Of a stretch of DNA of 64,000 bases, positions 33,655 to 42,282 are shown piece after piece. The stretch comes from Nonomuraea thailandensis (GTDB lineage Bacteria; Actinomycetota; Actinomycetes; Streptosporangiales; Streptosporangiaceae). The notes beneath the pieces are model-generated. The model did no database searches, had not been told where the DNA came from, and was given only the letters and a program-made list of their open reading frames with translations. The number at the start of each line of letters is the position of its first letter. Within the stretch, counting starts at the first letter, position 1. The DNA lies in NCBI RefSeq assembly GCF_024172165.1, contig NZ_JAMZEB010000002.1, forward strand, positions 6,035,501 to 6,099,500. Direction: 5' to 3'. A program made the position numbers and the translations under genes.

Positions 33655-35004
33655 TCAGTCGCCGATCCAGCTTCCGTGGAAGCCGAGCGGCACCCGGGCG
33701 GGCAGGTGCACGGTGGCGACCGGCTCGCCGGTGAAGTCCTGCGCCGAGAGGATCACCAGGTCGGCGGCTCCCCGGGACGGGTCGTTGACGAACGACAGCA
33801 CGTAGCCGTCGTCCTCGGCCTCCCCCGCGGCGACGAAGACGGGCTCGCCCGCGTACGCGCCGCGCCCGAGCCGCCGCGACTCCTGCGTGCCCCGCCGCAG
33901 GTCGTGCTTGATCAGCGTGTTGTGGAACGCCTCGTCCGGCAGGTCCTCCAGCTCGCCGCCCACCAGGTCGACCAGCTCGCGGGTGGCGGCGGTGTAGCCG
34001 TAGCGGTAGGGCCGGCCGGTGCGGCGCTCGTCCATGCGCGGGAACTCCTGGGCGCGGTCGTCGAGCCGCGTCTGCCGGACCCGGCCGGTGGTGAGGTCGA
34101 TCCGCCACCGGTCCAGCGCGGGCGAGCCACCCAGGTCGAGCCGCGCGTCCACGAACCCCTTGGGGTAGCTGACCACGTCCACGACCACCTCGCCGCCGTC
34201 GTCGTAGGCGTTGAGCGTGTGGAAGACCCAGCACGGCGGCGCGTCCACCCACCGCAGGTCGCCGCTCTCGCGCGACATGAGCCCGATGCGCGGGGGGTGG
34301 TCGTCGTTCCACGCGTACGGCAGCCGGTCGCCCCGCTCGGCGTGGGCCATGCTGAACGTGACCGGCAGGTCGTAGATCACCACGAACCGCTCGGTGAGCG
34401 CGAAGTCGTGCACCATCGGCTTGTCGGCGACCGGGATGTCCGTGACCCGCTGGACCACGCCCTTGGGATCGAGCACGAGGTGCTGGTGGTGGTCCCAGCC
34501 GAAGAAGTACGCCAGCGCGTGCAGCTCGCCGGTGACCGGGTCGAGGTGGGTGTGCGCGGCGAACCCGCCCGGCAGCCCGCCGTCGAAGTCGCACGCGCCG
34601 ATGGTGTCGAGCTCGTACCCCAGCTCGTACGGCAGCGCCCCCGCCTCCACAGTGGCGAACGTGCGCCCGCCCAGCCCGATGACGTGGGTGTTGGCCGAGA
34701 AGTCGAGGCCGGCGTGCACGGGCCCCGGCCTGGGCTCCTCGCCGAGCCGCTCGGCGACGCGGGCGCTGCGGACCCACCGGTTGCGGTACCACTCGGCGCG
34801 GCCGTCGCGCAGCCGCACGCCGTGCACCATGCCCTCGCCGAAGAACAGGTGGCCGGCGCTGGTGTCGTCGAGACTGAGCGGGTTGGGGCCGTTGCGCAGG
34901 TAGCGGCCGTTCAGCTCGGCCGGGATGCGGCCGGTGACGTCGAGGTCGAACGCGGTGATCTCCTCGTTCACCGGGGCGAATCCGTCCTTGAAGGGAGTGG
35001 TCAT
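33655..35004 (-). CDS. carotenoid oxygenase family protein
   Basis: This 449-residue Fe(II) seven-bladed propeller enzyme carries the four iron-binding histidines of carotenoid cleavage dioxygenases in AAHTHLDP, MVHDFALTE, WVFHTLNAY and the C-terminal GFHGSWI. The NGRYLRNGPNP segment at the start is family-typical. It probably cleaves a carotenoid, apocarotenoid or stilbene-like compound; no carotenoid pathway gene is in the window. Its start overlaps the stop of a TetR gene (ATGA), so it is the likely target of that regulator. Confidence 0.9.
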   Translation of the reverse strand: MTTPFKDGFAPVNEEITAFDLDVTGRIPAELNGRYLRNGPNPLSLDDTSAGHLFFGEGMVHGVRLRDGRAEWYRNRWVRSARVAERLGEEPRPGPVHAGLDFSANTHVIGLGGRTFATVEAGALPYELGYELDTIGACDFDGGLPGGFAAHTHLDPVTGELHALAYFFGWDHHQHLVLDPKGVVQRVTDIPVADKPMVHDFALTERFVVIYDLPVTFSMAHAERGDRLPYAWNDDHPPRIGLMSRESGDLRWVDAPPCWVFHTLNAYDDGGEVVVDVVSYPKGFVDARLDLGGSPALDRWRIDLTTGRVRQTRLDDRAQEFPRMDERRTGRPYRYGYTAATRELVDLVGGELEDLPDEAFHNTLIKHDLRRGTQESRRLGRGAYAGEPVFVAAGEAEDDGYVLSFVNDPSRGAADLVILSAQDFTGEPVATVHLPARVPLGFHGSWIGD

Positions 35005-35630
35005 GGCGTGCCCCTTTCATCGTCGGAAGCCAGGAACGGCGTCAGCACCGAGGCGCAGAGCAGGCGGTAACGCCGCGCGGCCACGTCCCCGTCGAAGTGG
35101 CCCAGGATCTCCAGGCTCACGGCGCCGTGGACGGCCATCCACAACACGTCGGCGATCTCCGCGGCCTCGGCCCCGCGCAGCGTCCCGGCCTCCAGGCAGC
35201 CGGCCACCTCGCGCACCAGCAGCTCGAACGTGCGCCTGGCCGCCCGCACCGCCTCGGGGCTCGGCTTCAGCCCCGGCAGCGCCCCCAGGAACATGACCCG
35301 GTAGTAGTCGGGCTCGCTCAGGGCGTACTCCCGGTAGGCCATCAGCCCCCGGTGCAGCAGTTCGAGGGAGTCGTCGTGCGGCGGCACGGCCAGCAGCGCC
35401 CGCTCGAACCGGGCGAACCCCTCCAGCCAGAGCGCCTCGCCGAGCCCGTCCTTGCCGCCGAAGAGGGTGTAGATCACCTTGGTCGAGCAGCCCACCTCGC
35501 CGGAGATCCGCCGCACGGTGAGCGCGGCCGGGCCCTCGGTGACGAGCAGCCGCTTGGCCGCGTCGAGGACGGCCGCCCTGACGACGCTCTGCCCCTCGCG
35601 CTGGGCCTGCCGGTACGCGGAAACCGTCAT
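35001..35630 (-). CDS. TetR family transcriptional regulator
   Basis: This 209-residue repressor has an N-terminal TetR helix-turn-helix (LTVRRISGEVGCSTKVIYTLFGGKDGLGEALW, about 37-68) and a ligand domain of the WHG/TetR_C type. It is co-transcribed with, and overlaps, the carotenoid oxygenase gene downstream. A perfect palindrome 24 bp before its start is the likely operator, giving autoregulation and control of the oxygenase. Confidence 0.9.
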   Translation of the reverse strand: MTVSAYRQAQREGQSVVRAAVLDAAKRLLVTEGPAALTVRRISGEVGCSTKVIYTLFGGKDGLGEALWLEGFARFERALLAVPPHDDSLELLHRGLMAYREYALSEPDYYRVMFLGALPGLKPSPEAVRAARRTFELLVREVAGCLEAGTLRGAEAAEIADVLWMAVHGAVSLEILGHFDGDVAARRYRLLCASVLTPFLASDDERGTP

Positions 35631-35653
35631 GGTGGGTAACGCCGTTTCTTTGC

Positions 35654-35668
35654 GGTAACACTGTTACC
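35654..35668. promoter_or_regulatory. TetR operator palindrome
   Basis: GGTAACA C TGTTACC is a perfect 7-bp inverted repeat about one central base, located 24 bases upstream of the TetR start. A further half-site GGTAAC lies at 35634-35639. Position and symmetry fit a TetR dimer site. Confidence 0.65.
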
Positions 35669-35749
35669 TCTCTTCATACGCCTTCCCGGAGGGCCCGTCA
35701 ACGGCGCCGCCGGAGGAGTAAGGCCGTCCCCTCCGGTAAGTGACATCGT

Positions 35750-36598
35750 GTGAAGAACGGAGCCCGCGTCACGGTGGTCGTGGCGAGCAAGGACAGGCTG
35801 CGGGCGCTGACCCGCTCGCTCCCCCTGCACCCGCGCCCGGTCATCCTCGTGGACAACGGCTCCACCGACGGCACCGTCACCTTCGTCCGGCGCCACTTCC
35901 CCGACGTCCACGTGGTCGAGGCGGGCAGGAACCTCGGCGCCCCCGGCCGCAACATCGGCGTCCAGATGGCCGAGACCCCCTATGTGGCCTTCGCCGACGA
36001 CGACTCCTGGTGGGCGCCCGGCGCGCTGGATCGGGCCGCCGACGTGCTGGACGCCCATCCGCGGCTCGCGGTCCTGGGCGCGCGCGTGCTGGTGGGCCCG
36101 GAGGAGCGGCTGGACACGGTGTCGGAGCAGATGCGCGACTCCCCGCTCGGCGTCGAGCCTGACCTGCCGGGGCCGAGCGTGCTGGGGTTCCTGGCGTGCG
36201 GGGCGGTGGTGCGCAAGGAGGCGTTCCTCGATGCGGGAGGGTTCGACGACGTGATCTTCTTCTTCGGCGAGGAGGAGCGGCTGGCCGTGGATCTGGCCGC
36301 GAAGGGATGGGGGCTGGCGTACGTGGACGACGTGGTGGCGCACCACCACCCCTCGCCGGCCAGGGACCCGCGCGGCAGGCAGGTGCTGGCCGCGCGCAAC
36401 GCCGTGCTGACGGCCGTGCTGCGCCGCCCGTGGCGGGTGGTGGCCAGGCGCTCCCTTGAGGCGCTGAGGGGCGGCTCCGCGGGCCGTGAGGGCCTGCGCA
36501 CGGCGGTGCGCAGGCTGCCGCGGGCGCTGGCCGAGCGGCGCGGGCTGCCGGTCTCCGTGGAACGGGCGCGGCGCACGCTGGAGCGCAGCGATGACTGA
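35750..36598 (+). CDS. glycosyltransferase family 2 (first of pair)
   Basis: This 282-residue GT-A fold glycosyltransferase has VDNGSTDGT (nucleotide-sugar binding) and AFADDDSWWAPG, whose DDD provides the metal-binding DxD-like motif. FFGEEERLAVDLAAKGW is a probable acceptor/catalytic segment. There is no TM helix, so it is cytosolic or peripheral. It overlaps the next gene by eight bases; the two products are close paralogues. Sugar and acceptor are unknown. The start is a GTG with a weak upstream ribosome binding site. Confidence 0.85.
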   Translation: MKNGARVTVVVASKDRLRALTRSLPLHPRPVILVDNGSTDGTVTFVRRHFPDVHVVEAGRNLGAPGRNIGVQMAETPYVAFADDDSWWAPGALDRAADVLDAHPRLAVLGARVLVGPEERLDTVSEQMRDSPLGVEPDLPGPSVLGFLACGAVVRKEAFLDAGGFDDVIFFFGEEERLAVDLAAKGWGLAYVDDVVAHHHPSPARDPRGRQVLAARNAVLTAVLRRPWRVVARRSLEALRGGSAGREGLRTAVRRLPRALAERRGLPVSVERARRTLERSDD

Positions 36599-37487
36599 TC
36601 CGCGCGTGGGCGCCGTCGTGATCACCTGGAACCGCCGCGAGGAGGTGCTCACCGCGCTGGGCCGCCTGCTCGCGCTCCCCGAGCGGCCCCAGGTGGTGCT
36701 GGTGGACAACGGCTCGGCCGACGGCACCGCGCAGGCGGTCGCGCGGGCCTATCCCGAGGTGGACGTGGTCGCCCTGGACGAGAACCTGGGCGCGGTGGGC
36801 CGCAACGTGGGCGTGGAGCGGCTGCGCACGCCGTACGTGGCCTTCGCCGACGACGACACCTGGTGGGCGCCGGGCTCACTGGCCCGGGCCGCCGACGCGC
36901 TGGACGCCCATCCCCGACTGGCCGTCGTGACGGCCCGCATCCTGGCCGAGCCCGGCGGGCGCGACGACCCGATCGTGGCCGAACTGCGCGACTCCCCCGT
37001 GACCGGGCCCGGCTGGCTGCCCGGCCCCGCGCTGGGCAGCTTCCTGGCGGGCGCGTCGGTGCTGCGGCGGGAGGCGTTCCTGCAGTGCGGCGGCTTCTCG
37101 CGGCGGCTGTGGCTGGGCGGCGAGGAGGAGCTGCTGGCCGTGGACCTGGCCACGGCGGGCTGGGAGCTGTGCTACCTGGAGGAGCTGACCGTCCACCACC
37201 AGGCCTCGGCGCAGCGTGACGCGCACGGCAGGCGGCGGGTGGGGCTGCGCAACACGCTGTGGTTCACGTGGCTGCGGCGGCCGCTGCGCGCGGCGCTGCG
37301 GCGCACCGTGCACCTGGCCAGGACGGTGCCGCGGGACCGCGTCTCGGCGCTGGCGGCCCTGGACGCCCTGCGCGGGCTGCCGTGGGTGCTGGCCGAGCGG
37401 CGGCGCGTGCCGCCCCGCGTGGAGGCCAGGCTGGCCAGCCTGGAGGCGTCCCAGGAGAACTCGCGGGCCCGCCGTTACGTCTCGTGA
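36591..37487 (+). CDS. glycosyltransferase family 2 (second of pair)
   Basis: This 298-residue paralogue of the preceding protein has the same blocks in the same order: VDNGSADGT, NLGAVGRNVGVE, AFADDDTWWAPG, LGGEEELLAVDLATAGW and HHQASAQRDAHGR. The pair probably arose by tandem duplication and may act in succession on one glycan or as a heterodimer. The ATG overlaps the upstream gene by eight bases. Confidence 0.85.
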   Translation: MTDPRVGAVVITWNRREEVLTALGRLLALPERPQVVLVDNGSADGTAQAVARAYPEVDVVALDENLGAVGRNVGVERLRTPYVAFADDDTWWAPGSLARAADALDAHPRLAVVTARILAEPGGRDDPIVAELRDSPVTGPGWLPGPALGSFLAGASVLRREAFLQCGGFSRRLWLGGEEELLAVDLATAGWELCYLEELTVHHQASAQRDAHGRRRVGLRNTLWFTWLRRPLRAALRRTVHLARTVPRDRVSALAALDALRGLPWVLAERRRVPPRVEARLASLEASQENSRARRYVS

Positions 37488-37507
37488 ACGGGGGGCAGCA
37501 GGCGGAT

Positions 37508-37702
37508 ATGAGCACTGCACCCAACCCGATCGACCTGCAGAAGCACCTGAGCGGGGTCGACTACCCCGCCTCCAGGGACGACCTGGTCCAGGCCGCCCGC
37601 GACCACGACGCGGGCGACGACATCGTCCAGGCGCTGCAGAACATGCCCGACCGCCAGTACGACGGCCCGAACGCGGTCAGTGAGGCGGTCACCAGACGCT
37701 GA
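37508..37702 (+). CDS. DUF2795 small protein
   Basis: This 64-residue protein matches the DUF2795 pattern common in actinobacteria (IDLQKHLSGVDYPASRDDLVQAARDHDAGDDIVQALQNMP). The fold is predicted to be all-helical and the function is unknown; relatives are abundant in Streptomyces and mycobacteria. It follows the glycosyltransferases by 20 bp and ends before a very strong hairpin. Confidence 0.8.
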   Translation: MSTAPNPIDLQKHLSGVDYPASRDDLVQAARDHDAGDDIVQALQNMPDRQYDGPNAVSEAVTRR

Positions 37703-37713
37703 TGCGTGGGGGT

Positions 37714-37749
37714 GCGGTGGGCGGGGCCGGTCCCGGCCCCGCCCACCGC
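37714..37749. terminator. strong bidirectional terminator
   Basis: A near-perfect stem of 16 bp (GCGGTGGGCGGGGCCG with its complement) and a four-base loop lies between the DUF2795 gene (plus) and the FAD oxidoreductase gene (minus), immediately before the latter's stop region. Confidence 0.85.
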
Positions 37750-37763
37750 GCGTCCGCGCCCGC

Positions 37764-38912
37764 TCACGACGGCCCGGCCGTCAGGCCGAACGTCCAGACC
37801 GGCACCAGACCACGCTTGAGCAGCTTGAACGTGATGATCGGGCTGCTGCTGACCGTCTCCTTGTAGGCGATGGCCGCGCGCCCGGTCAGGTACCACCGGC
37901 GCGGGGTGTCGTCGGGGCGGGTGAACTGGATGACGGCGTCCCGGCGGCCGAGGCTCACGGGCTGGTGCACATACCCGAACCTGAACGGCGGGGGCGTCCT
38001 GCCGCGCAGCGTGGCGGCCAGCGAGTCGGCCGCGCCGAGCCCCGTGGGGATGCCGCCCTGGCAGGTGCCGTGCATGACGCCGAACTTCTGGGTGACCGCG
38101 GCGGCGTCGCCGACGGCGTAGACGTCCGGGTGGGAGACCGACCGCAGCACCGGGTCCACCACGATCCGGCCGCGCTCGTCCACGCTCAGCCCCGACTCCG
38201 CGGCCAGGGGGAGGCCCTTGGTGCCGGTCGTCCAGAGCGTGGCGTCGGAGTGGATCAGCTCGCCGTCGTCCAGCTCGACGCCGTCGGGCAGCACCTTGGT
38301 GATGTGCACGCCCGCGCGCACCTCCACGCCGAGCCGCTCCAGCACCCTGTCCATGTACGCCCGCGCGCCCTGGCCCATCATCGAGCCGGGGCGTCCCCTG
38401 GTGAGCAGGACGACGCGCAGGTGCGGGCGGGCCTCGGCCAGCTCGGCGGCCGACTCGACGCCGGTCAGGCCGCCGCCGGCGACGACCACCGTGCCCTGGG
38501 CGAGGGTGTCCAGGTGCTGCGCGAGGCGGACGGCGGCCGCGTGGTCGTCGTAGACGTGGGCGTGCTCGGCGACGCCGGGGACGCCCGCGTCGGTCATCGT
38601 GCCGAGCGCGTAGATCAGCTTGTCGTAGCCGAGGGTGCGGCCGGCGTCCAGCCGCACCTGCCGCTGTACCGGATCGATCGCGGCCACCCGCCCCAGCACG
38701 AACGCAACGCCGCTGCCCGCCAGCACCTCGGTCAGCGCATGGTCGGCCAGCCGCTCACCCGCCGCCGTCTGGTGCAGGCGCAGCCGCTCGGTGAACCTGG
38801 GCGAGGCGTTCACCAGCGTGACGCGCGCGCCCGTGGAGCGGGTCCTGCGCGCGACCCTGATGGCCGCCGTGACGCCGGTGTAGCCTCCGCCGATTACCAG
38901 GATCTCGGTCAT
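37764..38912 (-). CDS. NAD(P)/FAD-dependent oxidoreductase (NDH-2-like)
   Basis: This 382-residue two-dinucleotide-fold flavoprotein has the FAD-binding motif VIGGGYTGVTAA at the N-terminus, the NAD(P) motif VVAGGGLTGVESAAE near 145, and the second FAD motif DVYAVGDAAAV near 285. It is related to type II NADH dehydrogenases / AIF-like proteins. The C-terminal SSSPIITFKLLKRGLVPVWTFG could be a membrane-contacting helix as in NDH-2. It probably transfers electrons to a quinone or ferredoxin. Confidence 0.88.
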   Translation of the reverse strand: MTEILVIGGGYTGVTAAIRVARRTRSTGARVTLVNASPRFTERLRLHQTAAGERLADHALTEVLAGSGVAFVLGRVAAIDPVQRQVRLDAGRTLGYDKLIYALGTMTDAGVPGVAEHAHVYDDHAAAVRLAQHLDTLAQGTVVVAGGGLTGVESAAELAEARPHLRVVLLTRGRPGSMMGQGARAYMDRVLERLGVEVRAGVHITKVLPDGVELDDGELIHSDATLWTTGTKGLPLAAESGLSVDERGRIVVDPVLRSVSHPDVYAVGDAAAVTQKFGVMHGTCQGGIPTGLGAADSLAATLRGRTPPPFRFGYVHQPVSLGRRDAVIQFTRPDDTPRRWYLTGRAAIAYKETVSSSPIITFKLLKRGLVPVWTFGLTAGPS

Positions 38913-38986
38913 GTTCGTTGCCTCCTCGATTCGTGCTCGCAGACGGATCGGGGAGGCGCGGATGTGACATCGGCGCGGAGATCGCC

Positions 38987-40090
38987 TCAGGGGACCTGCC
39001 AGCCGCGCTCGCGCAGGGCCTCGGTGAGCGCGCCGGCCGCGTCGGGCTCCACCGACAGCTCGGCGATGCCCAGGGGCAGGCCGGGGGCGTGCTCCAGGCG
39101 CACGTCCTCGACGTTGACGCCGACCTCGTCGCACACCTGGAACAGCCGGGCGAGCTGGCCGGGGCTGTCGCCGATCACGACCTGGACGGCGGCGTAGGAG
39201 GAGGCGGGGCCGCCGTGCTTGCCGGGGATGCGGTCGTGGCCGACCACGCCGCGCTTGAGCAACTGGGTGATCTCGTTGGTGGCGGTGCCGTCGCCCTCGG
39301 CCAGGGCGCGCAGCGCGCTCGCCGCGTCGGCCAGGTCGTTGGCCACGGCCTCCAGCACCTCGGCGACCGGGGACGCGTTGCCGGACAGGATGCCCAGCCA
39401 CAGCCCCGGGTCGCTGCCCGCGATCCGCGTGACGTCGCGCACGCCCTGCCCGGCCAGCCCCAGCGCGACGTCCGTGGCGTCGGCCAGGCGGGCGGCCACG
39501 GCGGAGGCGGCCACGTGCGGCGCGTGGGAGACCACGGCGACCGCGCGGTCATGGTCGGTCGCGCTGACCTCGACCGCGTTGGCGCCGCACAGCTCGATCA
39601 GCCGCAGCACCGCCGCCTTCGCCTCGGGGTCGGCCTCCTCGGTGGGGCACAGCGCCCACGGCCGCCCGAGGAACAGGTCCTCCCTGGCCGCGCCGGGCCC
39701 CGACTTCTCGCGGCCGGCCAGCGGGTGCGAGGCGACGTAGGCGGCCAGGTCGCAGCCGAGCTGCGCGGCCCGGTGGATGGGCTCGGCCTTGACGCTGGCG
39801 ACGTCGGTGTAGAACCGGGCCGCGTCGATGCGCTGCAGCTCCAGCAGCTCGCTCGCCACGTACGCCGGCGGCACCGCGATGATCGCCAGGTCTGCCCGCT
39901 CGGACGCCTGCGCCGCCTGCCCGCCCTTCATCGGCTGCCACTCCTCGCCCGCGCCCAGCTCACGGGCCAGCCGCACGGCGCCCTGGTCGCGGTCGGCGAG
40001 CAGCACCCGCACCCCGCGCTTGCGCAGCGCCAGTGCCGCTGAAGTGCCGATGAGACCGGTGCCGACGACGAGCACGGTACGAAGATCCAT
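38987..40090 (-). CDS. tyrA: prephenate dehydrogenase
   Basis: This 367-residue enzyme converts prephenate to 4-hydroxyphenylpyruvate on the tyrosine branch. The NAD motif VVGTGLIGTSAALAL is at the N-terminus, the active-site block ASHPLAGREKSGP is at about 140, and a C-terminal ACT domain (about 290-365) is likely to sense tyrosine. ATG 40090 was chosen (AGGA seven bases upstream) over a GTG one codon earlier. The chorismate mutase gene lies 90 bp upstream on the same strand, so the two successive pathway steps are adjacent. Confidence 0.94.
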   Translation of the reverse strand: MDLRTVLVVGTGLIGTSAALALRKRGVRVLLADRDQGAVRLARELGAGEEWQPMKGGQAAQASERADLAIIAVPPAYVASELLELQRIDAARFYTDVASVKAEPIHRAAQLGCDLAAYVASHPLAGREKSGPGAAREDLFLGRPWALCPTEEADPEAKAAVLRLIELCGANAVEVSATDHDRAVAVVSHAPHVAASAVAARLADATDVALGLAGQGVRDVTRIAGSDPGLWLGILSGNASPVAEVLEAVANDLADAASALRALAEGDGTATNEITQLLKRGVVGHDRIPGKHGGPASSYAAVQVVIGDSPGQLARLFQVCDEVGVNVEDVRLEHAPGLPLGIAELSVEPDAAGALTEALRERGWQVP

Positions 40091-40180
40091 CACGATGTCC
40101 TGATTTATCGGGTCGTACGGGCTGGTAGTGTCGCGCGGCCGGCTTGCCGCGCGCTTGAACGGGGGTGGTACGGGGGCCGG

Positions 40181-40540
40181 CTACTGGGCGATGTCCTGGC
40201 GCAGCGCCACCGCACCGCGCAGATAGACGTGCTGGATCTCCGAACGCGGGCGGTCGGACTCCACGTGGGCCATGAGCCGTACGACACGGGGCAGCGCCCC
40301 CGGCACGTCGATCTCGGTGCAGCAGATCAGCGGCACCTCGTGGAAGCCCAGCTTGCGCGCCGCGAGCGCCGGGAACTCGGCCGTCAGGTCGGGCGTGGCC
40401 GTGAACAACACGCTGATCACGTCGTCCGGGGACAGGCTGTTGCGCTCCATGATCGCGCTGACCAGCTCGGTCGTCCCGGAGATGACCGATTCGCGGTCGT
40501 TGGCGTCCACCTGGATCGCCCCACGGATCGCCCGCACCAT
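40181..40540 (-). CDS. aroH: chorismate mutase, AroH type
   Basis: This 119-residue monofunctional chorismate mutase of the trimeric AroH class converts chorismate to prephenate. MVRAIRGAIQVDAND gives the active-site Arg7 region, and CTEIDVPGALPRVVRLMAHV with YLRGAVALR completes the site. Length and start agree with B. subtilis AroH. It is upstream of tyrA and downstream of rluB in the same direction. Confidence 0.94.
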   Translation of the reverse strand: MVRAIRGAIQVDANDRESVISGTTELVSAIMERNSLSPDDVISVLFTATPDLTAEFPALAARKLGFHEVPLICCTEIDVPGALPRVVRLMAHVESDRPRSEIQHVYLRGAVALRQDIAQ

Positions 40541-40608
40541 GTGGTTCGTCCCTTCCATAGCCGCGAAGCCCGTGCGGAGGTTCGCACGGGCTCCTTCGTC
40601 CGGCCAGA

Positions 40609-42282
40609 TTACAGCTTCACCGCCGCGTACAGCTCGCCGACTTCCTTCAAGCTCAGCGCCCTGACGGTGCCCGGCTTGGTCCTGCCCAGCTTCACCGGCC
40701 CGAACTCGATCCTGGCCAGGTCGATCACGCGGTGACCGGCCTCCTCCAGCATCCGCCGCACCACGTGCTTGCGCCCCTCGTGCAGCACGACCTCGACCAG
40801 CGCCTGCTGGCCGTGCTCCTGCACGATCGAGAACGCGTCGGCCCTGGCGATGCCGTCCTCCAGCTCGATGCCCTGCTTGAGCCTGCGGCCCAGGTCGCGC
40901 GGGATCGGCCCCGGCACCTTGGCCCAGTACTTCTTCTGCACGCCGTAGCTGGGGTGCGTCAGCCTGTTGGCCAGCTCGCCGTCGTTGGTGAGCAGCAGCA
41001 GGCCCTCGGTCTCGGTGTCGAGCCGGCCCACGTGGAACAGCCTCGGAGCCAGCTCCTCGACGTAGTCGGCCAGGCACGGGCGGCCCTGCGGGTCGTCCAT
41101 CGTGGAGACGACGCCGATGGGCTTGTTCAGCGCGTAGTAGACCAGGTCGGGCGCGGTCGGGATGCGCTTGCCGTCCACGTGGATGACCTGCGTCGCTGGG
41201 TCGACCTTGGCGCCGAACCTCCGTACGACCTGGCCGTTCACGGTCACGCGGCCCTCGCCGATCATCTCCTCGCAGGCCCTGCGGCTGGCCACGCCCGCCT
41301 GGGCGAGCACCTTCTGCAGCCGCACGCCGCCCGGGACCTCGGTGGTGTCGCGCTCGTCGGTGTAGCCCTCGGGGAAGAGGTCGCGGTCGCGGATGGGCTG
41401 CCGCGCGGCCTTGATGCGGTCGTGCTGCGGGCTGCCGTAACCCGGCGAGCCGCCGCCGCGCCTGGCGCCGCCGCCAATGGTCTGGACGTCGTCGCGGCGC
41501 GGGGCGCGCGGCGCGCGGGCTCCGCCCTGCCGATCGTCGCCGTCGCGCCTGCCGTAGCGGGAGCGGGTCGAGCTCGTCGCCGGCCCGGGCGCGGCGTCCT
41601 CGCGACGCCCGCTCCGCCCGGCCCTGAACCCGCCGGCCCGCACGTCACGGCGGTCCTCACGGCGCTCGTCACGGCCCTCGGGACGGTAACCGCCGCCCCG
41701 CTCGTCGCGGCGGGGTGCGCGGTCGTAACGCTCACCACGCCCGTAGCGCTCCTCGCGGGCGGGACGCTCGCCACGCCCGCCGAAGCGGTCATCGCGCTCG
41801 CCACGGACCGGCCGGTCACCCCGGCCGCCGAAGCGGTCATCGCGGGCAGGCCGATCACCACGCCCGCCGAAGCGGTCATCGCGGGCAGGCCGATCACCAC
41901 GCCCGCCGAAGCGGTCATCGCGCCCGCCACGGGCAGGGCGGTCGCCGCGGCCGGCGAAGCGGTCATCGCGGCCGGGCCGGTCGTCGCGGCCGAAGCGGTC
42001 GTCGCGGCTGGGACGGCCCTCGTTCTCGCCGTCGCGCCCGCCGCCGTACCGGGCGCGGCTGCCGCCCCGGTCGGCGCGCAGGGAGTCGCGGCGGGTGTCG
42101 TCGCGGAAGCCGCCCTCGCGGCGGGGGCCGCCGCCACGGGATTCGTCGTCGCGGCGGAAGCCGCCTCGGGTGCCGCCACGAGTGTCGTCGGAGCGGAAGG
42201 CGGGACGCCCGCCACGGCCGGAGCCGCCCGCGCGTCCACGACCGCGTCCATCACCGGACGGGGTGCTGCGCCTGTTGATCAC
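40609..42282 (-). CDS. rRNA pseudouridine synthase (RluB/RsuA family) with long Arg/Gly-rich N-terminus
   Basis: This 557-residue protein has an S4 RNA-binding domain (LQKVLAQAGVASRRACEEMI, starting about residue 322) and an RsuA-type catalytic domain with the nucleophilic Asp in GRLDTETEGLLLLTNDGELA. It modifies a uridine in 23S rRNA. The first 300 or so residues are a disordered RGG/DR-rich tract with repeats of DDRFGGRGDRPAR, far longer than in most homologues, and may promote RNA binding or condensation. Its GTG start overlaps the scpB stop (GTGA), with GAGGAG upstream. Confidence 0.93.
   Translation of the reverse strand: MINRRSTPSGDGRGRGRAGGSGRGGRPAFRSDDTRGGTRGGFRRDDESRGGGPRREGGFRDDTRRDSLRADRGGSRARYGGGRDGENEGRPSRDDRFGRDDRPGRDDRFAGRGDRPARGGRDDRFGGRGDRPARDDRFGGRGDRPARDDRFGGRGDRPVRGERDDRFGGRGERPAREERYGRGERYDRAPRRDERGGGYRPEGRDERREDRRDVRAGGFRAGRSGRREDAAPGPATSSTRSRYGRRDGDDRQGGARAPRAPRRDDVQTIGGGARRGGGSPGYGSPQHDRIKAARQPIRDRDLFPEGYTDERDTTEVPGGVRLQKVLAQAGVASRRACEEMIGEGRVTVNGQVVRRFGAKVDPATQVIHVDGKRIPTAPDLVYYALNKPIGVVSTMDDPQGRPCLADYVEELAPRLFHVGRLDTETEGLLLLTNDGELANRLTHPSYGVQKKYWAKVPGPIPRDLGRRLKQGIELEDGIARADAFSIVQEHGQQALVEVVLHEGRKHVVRRMLEEAGHRVIDLARIEFGPVKLGRTKPGTVRALSLKEVGELYAAVKL
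41720..42010 (-). repeat. in-frame repeats encoding DDRFGGRGDRPAR
   Basis: The coding strand repeats a 39-base unit and shorter derivatives about seven times (on the plus strand each shows CCGAAGCGGTCATCGCG). The repeats lie within the disordered N-terminus of the pseudouridine synthase and keep the frame. Confidence 0.8.

Noticed and set aside
35709..35736. Inverted repeat CCGGAGG / CCTCCGG before the first glycosyltransferase considered as an operator or terminator.
   Set aside because: The arms are simple purine/pyrimidine runs likely by chance at this GC content; the TetR palindrome next to it is the stronger signal.
41720..42010. A regularly spaced repeat array that might be taken for CRISPR.
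   Set aside because: Repeats are in frame, encode a protein tail, have no unique spacers and no cas genes nearby.
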